Assembly (NCBI GenBank): GCA_905214195.1
Contig: CAJMLH010000039.1
Coordinates: 1-20,365, forward strand
Reading direction: 5' to 3'
DNA: 20,365 nucleotides
From: an uncultured bacterium
Lineage (GTDB): Bacteria; Bacillota; Clostridia; Peptostreptococcales; Anaerovoracaceae
Shown here piece by piece: positions 16,326 through 20,365 of the stretch. The notes under the pieces are model-generated. The model ran no database searches. It worked only from the letters and a program-made list of their open reading frames with translations, and was not told the DNA's origin. Position 1 is the stretch's first letter. Each line of letters opens with the position of its first letter. A program made the translations under genes and the position numbers.

Positions 16326-17836
16326 TTTCCTATCACCTCCGCTATGGAAGGTCCGACAACATCGCCTATTATGTAAGAATTAAATAATCCCAAAAGTATT
16401 ATCGCACACACAGATGTTACCATTGGAATTATCATTTGCCATGGCAACTCAAACCGTTCTTTTAGTGGAGCGGATTCGTGCTTCTTTATTGCTGTTTTTT
16501 TATCCATAAATAGTTTTTCAAGTATTCTGAAGAAGTATATTGCACTTAGAAGGCTGCTTAGTATTAAAACTGCCACAAATAAGTACTGACCGTTTTTTAT
16601 TGCACCTATGGCAAGATACCATTTGCTGAAAAATCCGGCAAACGGAGGCAGTCCTATCATTGACAATGCACATACGCTCATAGTTAAAGATGTAGCCGGC
16701 ATATCTTTATATATCTGCCCCAGCTGGGTAGTTTCATGTATTCCGTATTTGTATTTTAAAGCTCCGGATGTATAGAATAACCCGGACTTCATAAAGGCAT
16801 GGCTCACTATGTGCAGAACAGCCCCTAACAGACCGTAAAAATTACCTATAGCAAATCCCATTGCTATGTAACCAACCTGTCCTATACTTGAATAAGCAAG
16901 AATTTTATTATAAGTATCATATCTTAAAGCTTTTAGAGAACCGTACAGTATTCCCAAAACGGCCATTATACCTATTATATCAAGGAAAAGCTGCATTACT
17001 GTGCTAACCTCGTTAAAAACACCGAAAAAGAATCTGAGCATGGCATATGCAGGCACTTTTATCATAATTCCGGCAATCATGGGGTCTGCACCGATATGTG
17101 CATAAGAATGGGCTGCCGGCTGCCATCCATGTAAAGGAAACAATGCCATCTTGATTCCAAAGCCTATTATCATACATGCGATTGATAGTATGATGAGTGG
17201 ACTGTCAACAAGTTCAGGCATTTCTTTTGTTAAAGCTTCCATGTTTAAAGTTCCCGTTGCGGCATATAAAAATCCCACGCCCAAAAGGTACATTAACGCA
17301 CCGGCTGTGCCTGTAAGAAGATATCTAAATGCAGCGATAGGACCTTTCTCCTCTCCGCAGGCAATCAATCCATATCCCGAAATAGCCGTTATTTCCATAA
17401 ATACATATAGGTTGAACGCATCTCCTGTAGAAGCCATTCCAAGAAGTCCAAGGGATAGGAACGAAAGCATCGCATAATATCCGGCAGAACGGAACTTGTT
17501 GTCCCCTCTTTCAAGGACTTCAAATGGACTGCTGAACAGTGCCGTCGTCCATGATATTACAGAAACTAAAACGATAATCGTACCGGAAAGGCCGTCGATA
17601 ACAAATTCTATACCAATAGGCGCAAGCCATCCGCCCAGATAATAATGGATAGGTTCTTGAGACAAGACTACTTGTATGAGCTGTATAACTGCACAGACTA
17701 CAGTTAGGAAAAGTGAACTTATTACCGTTCTTTTTGCCAAGTCTGCACTGAAATGACCTAATATCAGACATAAAAGAGTAGCTGCAAGAGGAAAAATCAT
17801 TACAAGTATAGGGAGATGAAAAATGAATTGACTCAT
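16322..17836 (-). CDS. mrpD: Na+/H+ antiporter subunit D (MrpD/MnhD-like)
   Basis: This 504-residue antiporter-like subunit with about 14 membrane helices is the closest of the three pumps to classical MrpD. E148 in FNLYVFMEITAISGYGLIA corresponds to the TM5 glutamate essential in Bacillus MrpD, and K229 in GFGIKMALFPLHGW to the TM7 lysine. SYAHIGADPMIAGIMIKVPAYA carries the TM8 lysine, and LHIVSHAFMKSGLF the TM12 region. FSKWYLAIGA follows the discontinuous helix. It begins at ATG 17836, with GGGAGG nine bases upstream, and overlaps the mrpC stop by four bases. The MrpC-MrpD coupling is standard for the family and suggests that these two subunits assemble first. Confidence 0.93.
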   Translation of the reverse strand: MSQFIFHLPILVMIFPLAATLLCLILGHFSADLAKRTVISSLFLTVVCAVIQLIQVVLSQEPIHYYLGGWLAPIGIEFVIDGLSGTIIVLVSVISWTTALFSSPFEVLERGDNKFRSAGYYAMLSFLSLGLLGMASTGDAFNLYVFMEITAISGYGLIACGEEKGPIAAFRYLLTGTAGALMYLLGVGFLYAATGTLNMEALTKEMPELVDSPLIILSIACMIIGFGIKMALFPLHGWQPAAHSYAHIGADPMIAGIMIKVPAYAMLRFFFGVFNEVSTVMQLFLDIIGIMAVLGILYGSLKALRYDTYNKILAYSSIGQVGYIAMGFAIGNFYGLLGAVLHIVSHAFMKSGLFYTSGALKYKYGIHETTQLGQIYKDMPATSLTMSVCALSMIGLPPFAGFFSKWYLAIGAIKNGQYLFVAVLILSSLLSAIYFFRILEKLFMDKKTAIKKHESAPLKERFELPWQMIIPMVTSVCAIILLGLFNSYIIGDVVGPSIAEVIGK

Positions 17837-18219
17837 TGTTTTTTACCTCCCGTTATTTCGTTTTCTTCTATAGTTCCGTAAACATCTTTTATTCTCATAA
17901 GCAAAGCAAGTCCAACACCTGTTATACCTAAACTTACTACTATGGCGGTAAGCATCAGAGCATGTGGTATGGGATTTATGTATGCATCAGGTGAAGAAAG
18001 TTCTCCTAAAGTAACGGGAAGGGTAGCCCCCTCCTTTTGTCCGAAAGTCAAAAAAAAGAAAATTACGGCAACCTGCATGATGTTCATGCACATAAGTTTT
18101 TTCATGTAATTGCCACAGGTTATCATACCGTATACACCTATTGCCATGAGTATTATGGCAAGCATATATATTCCTCTGTCTGCCAGAAAAGCTTCTATAG
18201 TTTGAATCAAATCAGTCAT
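17833..18219 (-). CDS. mrpC: Na+/H+ antiporter subunit C (MrpC/MnhC, NuoK-like)
   Basis: This 128-residue protein with three membrane helices is homologous to complex I NuoK and joins the D-type pumps to the rest of the membrane arm. GVYGMITCGNYMKKLMCMNIMQ is the expected middle of the protein. The family hallmark DPLPQALVLTAIV appears as NPIPHALMLTAIV, with Asp and Gln replaced by Asn and His. The C-terminal tail is charged (KDVYGTIEENE). AAAGGA lies upstream of the ATG at 18219, which overlaps the upstream fusion gene by eight bases. The identity is safe by both sequence and position immediately before mrpD. Confidence 0.93.
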   Translation of the reverse strand: MTDLIQTIEAFLADRGIYMLAIILMAIGVYGMITCGNYMKKLMCMNIMQVAVIFFFLTFGQKEGATLPVTLGELSSPDAYINPIPHALMLTAIVVSLGITGVGLALLMRIKDVYGTIEENEITGGKKQ

Positions 18220-18991
18220 TAAAATCTGTCCTTTCCAGTACTGCTTCCAAGATAGTTATTATAACACCGGCTACACAGACGGTTACTCCGATTTCGATCA
18301 TAAGTATGCCGTCAGCATGAAGGTCGGCGATGGTCTCCCATTTAAAGGGAAGTTTTCCGAATTCCAGAAATCTGCCGTCATTAAACATAGGTATGATTCC
18401 CGTAATTACATAAAGCAGTGTTCCGCAGGCAGCTATTACAAGACCTGTTTCTTCTTTTGAACTTTTATTTATTATATCAAAGCTTGGTATTATTCTGTCC
18501 AAAAGATATGCACATGAAATAAGAGCACCTGCTTGAAATCCTCCGCCTAAGCTGACTTCACCGTGAAAGAGCACATATATTCCGTAAATTAGTATTATAG
18601 GAATTACTATACGAAAGGCTCCGTCCATCAGTGAACTTCCGAAAGTGGAAATATGTTTTGATTCTGCAACTGTACGGTTATCATTGACTACATCCTTTTT
18701 CTTATCTGAAAGTATCACCATTACAGCTACACCTGACAACAGCATTACACATGTTTCAAACAGAGTATCAAAACTTCTGTAATCTGCCAGCACTGCTGTA
18801 ACTATATTCTGTGCATGGGTATCTTCCATCGCATGATTTATGTAGTACATGGATATATCTGTGTTGGCGGGAGTATCTAAAGCTCCGATAGTAGGCAAGA
18901 AACTACCTACTTTTATAGCTCCTATTCCAACGAAGATGATAACCACAGCAAGTCCTATTGCTTTTTTTAATCTAATCTTTTTTTCTTCCAT
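18212..18991 (-). CDS. MbhE-MrpB fusion (MrpA C-terminal segment joined to subunit B)
   Basis: This 259-residue membrane protein appears to join two parts that are often separate. Residues 1 to about 100 have a first helix, a long external loop and NIVTAVLADYRSFDTLFE. This last is the motif found at the C-terminal end of MrpA and in MbhE, followed by a helix. From about residue 115, FGSSLMDGAFRIVIPIILIYGIYVLFHGEVSLGGGFQAG matches MrpB/MbhF (usually HGxxSPGGGFQ; here Leu replaces Pro). It ends with VTVCVAGVIITILEAVLERTD. It lies between the MbhD-like gene (20-base overlap) and mrpC (8-base overlap), exactly where MbhE and MbhF sit in Mbh operons. A sequencing artefact joining two genes seems unlikely, because the frame is continuous and there is no internal stop. 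Confidence 0.85.
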   Translation of the reverse strand: MEEKKIRLKKAIGLAVVIIFVGIGAIKVGSFLPTIGALDTPANTDISMYYINHAMEDTHAQNIVTAVLADYRSFDTLFETCVMLLSGVAVMVILSDKKKDVVNDNRTVAESKHISTFGSSLMDGAFRIVIPIILIYGIYVLFHGEVSLGGGFQAGALISCAYLLDRIIPSFDIINKSSKEETGLVIAACGTLLYVITGIIPMFNDGRFLEFGKLPFKWETIADLHADGILMIEIGVTVCVAGVIITILEAVLERTDFND

Positions 18992-19232
18992 TTTTAGAAC
19001 CTTTGCTTATAGATTTGATAGCTATTATAAAATATACGGTAGATATTGTACCGATAATCGCTTCTGTAAATGCCACATCGGCGGCGCCGACTATAGTGTA
19101 AAGAAGCATTGCGGTAATGCTGAAAGCACAATAAATAACAGTAGCCGAAAGAAGTTTGCGGCCTAAGACTATGGCTATGGCTATAGCTATGAGGGCAACT
19201 AAGAGAAGCCCCTCAAGAAGTAAAATAGGCAT
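18972..19232 (-). CDS. MbhD-like subunit (DUF4040 type, MrpA C-terminal domain homologue)
   Basis: This 86-residue protein with three membrane helices resembles NuoJ and the MbhD domain found near the C-terminus of MrpA. The signature is GAADVAFTEAIIGTISTVYFIIA (about 49-71), with the conserved Asp and Glu that lie in the membrane path. A short basic tail (SKGSKNGRKKD) follows. The ATG at 19232 has AAGGTGA upstream and lies one base after mrpG. In full-length MrpA this domain is the end of a protein of about 800 residues; here it stands alone, as in archaeal Mbh. Confidence 0.88.
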   Translation of the reverse strand: MPILLLEGLLLVALIAIAIAIVLGRKLLSATVIYCAFSITAMLLYTIVGAADVAFTEAIIGTISTVYFIIAIKSISKGSKNGRKKD

Positions 19233-19233
19233 G

Positions 19234-19590
19234 TTACTTCACCTTCCTTTCGGAAGTCTTATTATGCAACATAAAAGATGATTCTTCCATATCATCGTCA
19301 TCGTCACTTATGCTTTGTTTGAAAGCAACTCTGGCTATTATATGAGTACCGATGGGACTTGCGATAAATACTGCCATAAAGATAGTGAATATTTTAAGTC
19401 CGGTGATGGATAAACCCTCATATATGAAGAAGCCTATGCTGCAAAGAACCAATCCCGCTGCTTCGCATATTCCGGCAGCATGTAGTCTTGAATAAAAATC
19501 TTTTAGTCTGAAAACTCCGATTGCTGTGATTACAAAACATATGAATCCTAACATAAGAAAAAGAACCGTCAGGGCGTTTCTAATGTCCAT
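19234..19590 (-). CDS. mrpG: Na+/H+ antiporter subunit G (MrpG/MnhG)
   Basis: This 118-residue protein with three membrane helices is an accessory Mrp subunit. The hallmark is FRLKDFYSRLHAAGICEAAGLVL (about 28-50), followed by a helix at about 65-85 with FIASPIGTHIIARVAF. A very acidic tail (DDDDDMEES) ends the protein. The frame extends back to 19635 but the extra residues are unlike MrpG. The ATG at 19590 has AGGAGG six bases upstream (19597-19602) and gives the expected N-terminus. It overlaps the mrpF stop by 11 bases. Confidence 0.93.
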   Translation of the reverse strand: MDIRNALTVLFLMLGFICFVITAIGVFRLKDFYSRLHAAGICEAAGLVLCSIGFFIYEGLSITGLKIFTIFMAVFIASPIGTHIIARVAFKQSISDDDDDMEESSFMLHNKTSERKVK

Positions 19591-19867
19591 TGTGATCCTC
19601 CTTTTTGCTACTTCTGCTGCCAAGTATTTTTGCAACTATTACAGAAGTTATAAATCCTAAAACTGCATAGGAAATAGCTATATCAACATACATGTCTCTT
19701 CTTCCGTCAACAAATCCTATCAGAACAAGAATAAGTATGACATTTGTAGACATTACAAGAATTCCTATAAATCTGTTGTATACACCTGCATTTATAAAGA
19801 GGCGTGCAAGCATTAAAAGCGTAAGAAAGATTATGCCTATAAGATAGCAGACAAAAAATGTATCCAT
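19580..19867 (-). CDS. mrpF: Na+/H+ antiporter subunit F (MrpF/MnhF)
   Basis: This 95-residue protein with three membrane helices is an accessory subunit of the Mrp/Mbh membrane arm. The family pattern is visible: an N-terminal helix ending in RLFINAGVYNRFIGI, a middle helix, a short loop with DGRRDMYVDIAISYAVLGFI, and a basic/acidic tail. The Asp in YVDIAISYA is the conserved charged residue. GGGAGG lies upstream of the ATG at 19867, 11 bases or more away, so translation may depend partly on coupling with mrpE, whose stop is 3 bases upstream. Confidence 0.92.
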   Translation of the reverse strand: MDTFFVCYLIGIIFLTLLMLARLFINAGVYNRFIGILVMSTNVILILVLIGFVDGRRDMYVDIAISYAVLGFITSVIVAKILGSRSSKKEDHNGH

Positions 19868-19870
19868 ATA

Positions 19871-20347
19871 TTAAAAAACCTCCCTTGGAATGTCAGAAAT
19901 CTCCATGTTTGGGAGCGGAACGAATTCGCATGTTTCCCCGAACAATGCCGCAACCTTTAGAGCCATGGTGCCGCTCAGCATATCATCTGCAGCTTTCTGA
20001 TTTATTGCGTGAACTTCAAAAATGCCGTCTTCTGTAACATCAAGGGTTATGGTACCCGGAGTAAGTATTATGGAATTTGATAGAATTACACCTGCCATTG
20101 GATTTTCAAAAGGCATGGAAAAATAGACTATACGAGGTTCATAATCGACATGAAACTTTAGAATCTCACGAGAAACATCGATAGCAGATTTAAAAATCTC
20201 TTTAACAACCCATATAGAATAAGGAATAAGTTTAAGATGATTGATATTTAAAACAAAAAATTCCTTACCGGTTTTGACATTTTTTATAGTCAGAAGTGGA
20301 ATTGAAATATAAGAAATGACGAGTGATGAAAGCAAGCCTGTAAGCAA
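19871..20347 (-). CDS. mrpE: Na+/H+ antiporter subunit E (MrpE/MnhE), start uncertain at window edge
   Basis: This is an MrpE family membrane protein, about 158 residues from the first possible start (TTG at 20347). The hallmark NSIILTPGTITLDV lies around residues 90-103, preceded by the amphipathic VVKEIFKSAIDVSREIL helix and followed by a soluble C-terminal domain. Reading further upstream in frame gives FEIK and then TAA at 20365-20363, the last bases of the window. MrpE proteins normally have an extra N-terminal membrane helix of about 20 residues before the LLTGLLSSL segment seen here; it is missing. Either this version begins late at TTG, or the gene is broken or misread at the edge. 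No strong ribosome-binding site precedes the TTG. The family call rests on the hallmark and on its place before mrpF and mrpG. Confidence 0.85.
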   Translation of the reverse strand: MLTGLLSSLVISYISIPLLTIKNVKTGKEFFVLNINHLKLIPYSIWVVKEIFKSAIDVSREILKFHVDYEPRIVYFSMPFENPMAGVILSNSIILTPGTITLDVTEDGIFEVHAINQKAADDMLSGTMALKVAALFGETCEFVPLPNMEISDIPREVF

Positions 20348-20365
20348 AAACTTTATCTCGAATTA

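Noticed and set aside
16030..16383. 117-residue open frame on the plus strand across the boundary of two pump genes
   Set aside because: Antisense to conserved membrane proteins; its Ala/Ile/Thr-rich composition is the expected reverse complement of membrane-helix codons.
12886..20347. Idea that the operon is a respiratory complex I or a complete membrane-bound hydrogenase
   Set aside because: No gene in the window encodes Fe-S cluster, NiFe-binding or flavin subunits; only membrane-arm components are present.

Overview
The window is a dense, AT-rich stretch of chromosome (high-30s % G+C by eye). All 22 genes lie on the minus strand, with short gaps or overlaps. Gene content and order (asp23-nusB-TsaD paralogue-xseA-xseB-ispA-dxs-tlyA, and mutS-mutL-miaA) point to a low-G+C Gram-positive anaerobe of the class Clostridia. 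I cannot name the genus. There are no RNA genes, insertion sequences, CRISPR arrays or gene-free stretches over 300 bases.

Read in the direction of transcription (right to left), there are two main transcription units. The first (about 20347 to 12886) encodes a multisubunit Mrp/Mbh-type membrane complex in the order E, F, G, MbhD-like, MbhE-MrpB fusion, C, D, a second D/NuoL-like subunit, a small two-helix protein, and a third D-like subunit. There is no full-length MrpA; its parts appear as separate genes. The order matches the membrane-arm part of archaeal Mbh hydrogenase clusters, but no hydrogenase or oxidoreductase module follows. The unit ends in a clear intrinsic terminator whose stem includes the last codons of the third D-like gene. 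Its start lies at or beyond the right edge.

Only 59 bases separate the two units. This gap holds most of the terminator, a near-consensus sigma-A promoter (TTGAAA, 17 bases, TATAAT) and a 6-7-6 inverted repeat lying between the -35 and -10 boxes. The second unit then runs asp23, nusB, a TsaD-like paralogue, xseA, xseB, ispA, dxs, tlyA, a class I aminotransferase, mutS, mutL and miaA (cut off at the left edge). It combines an envelope/alkaline-shock-type protein, transcription antitermination, exonuclease VII, early isoprenoid synthesis (DXS and a prenyl diphosphate synthase), rRNA methylation, mismatch repair (MutL with an intact endonuclease motif, so a MutH-independent type) and tRNA prenylation. 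DXS feeds the MEP pathway; MiaA consumes dimethylallyl diphosphate, a product of that pathway. No terminator is visible in the gaps inside this unit, so read-through from asp23 to miaA is possible.

Most of the window is ordinary housekeeping DNA. The accessory-looking part is the ion-translocating complex, with three antiporter-like pumps, a dismantled MrpA, an unnamed small subunit and a third pump that lacks the usual mid-membrane lysine.
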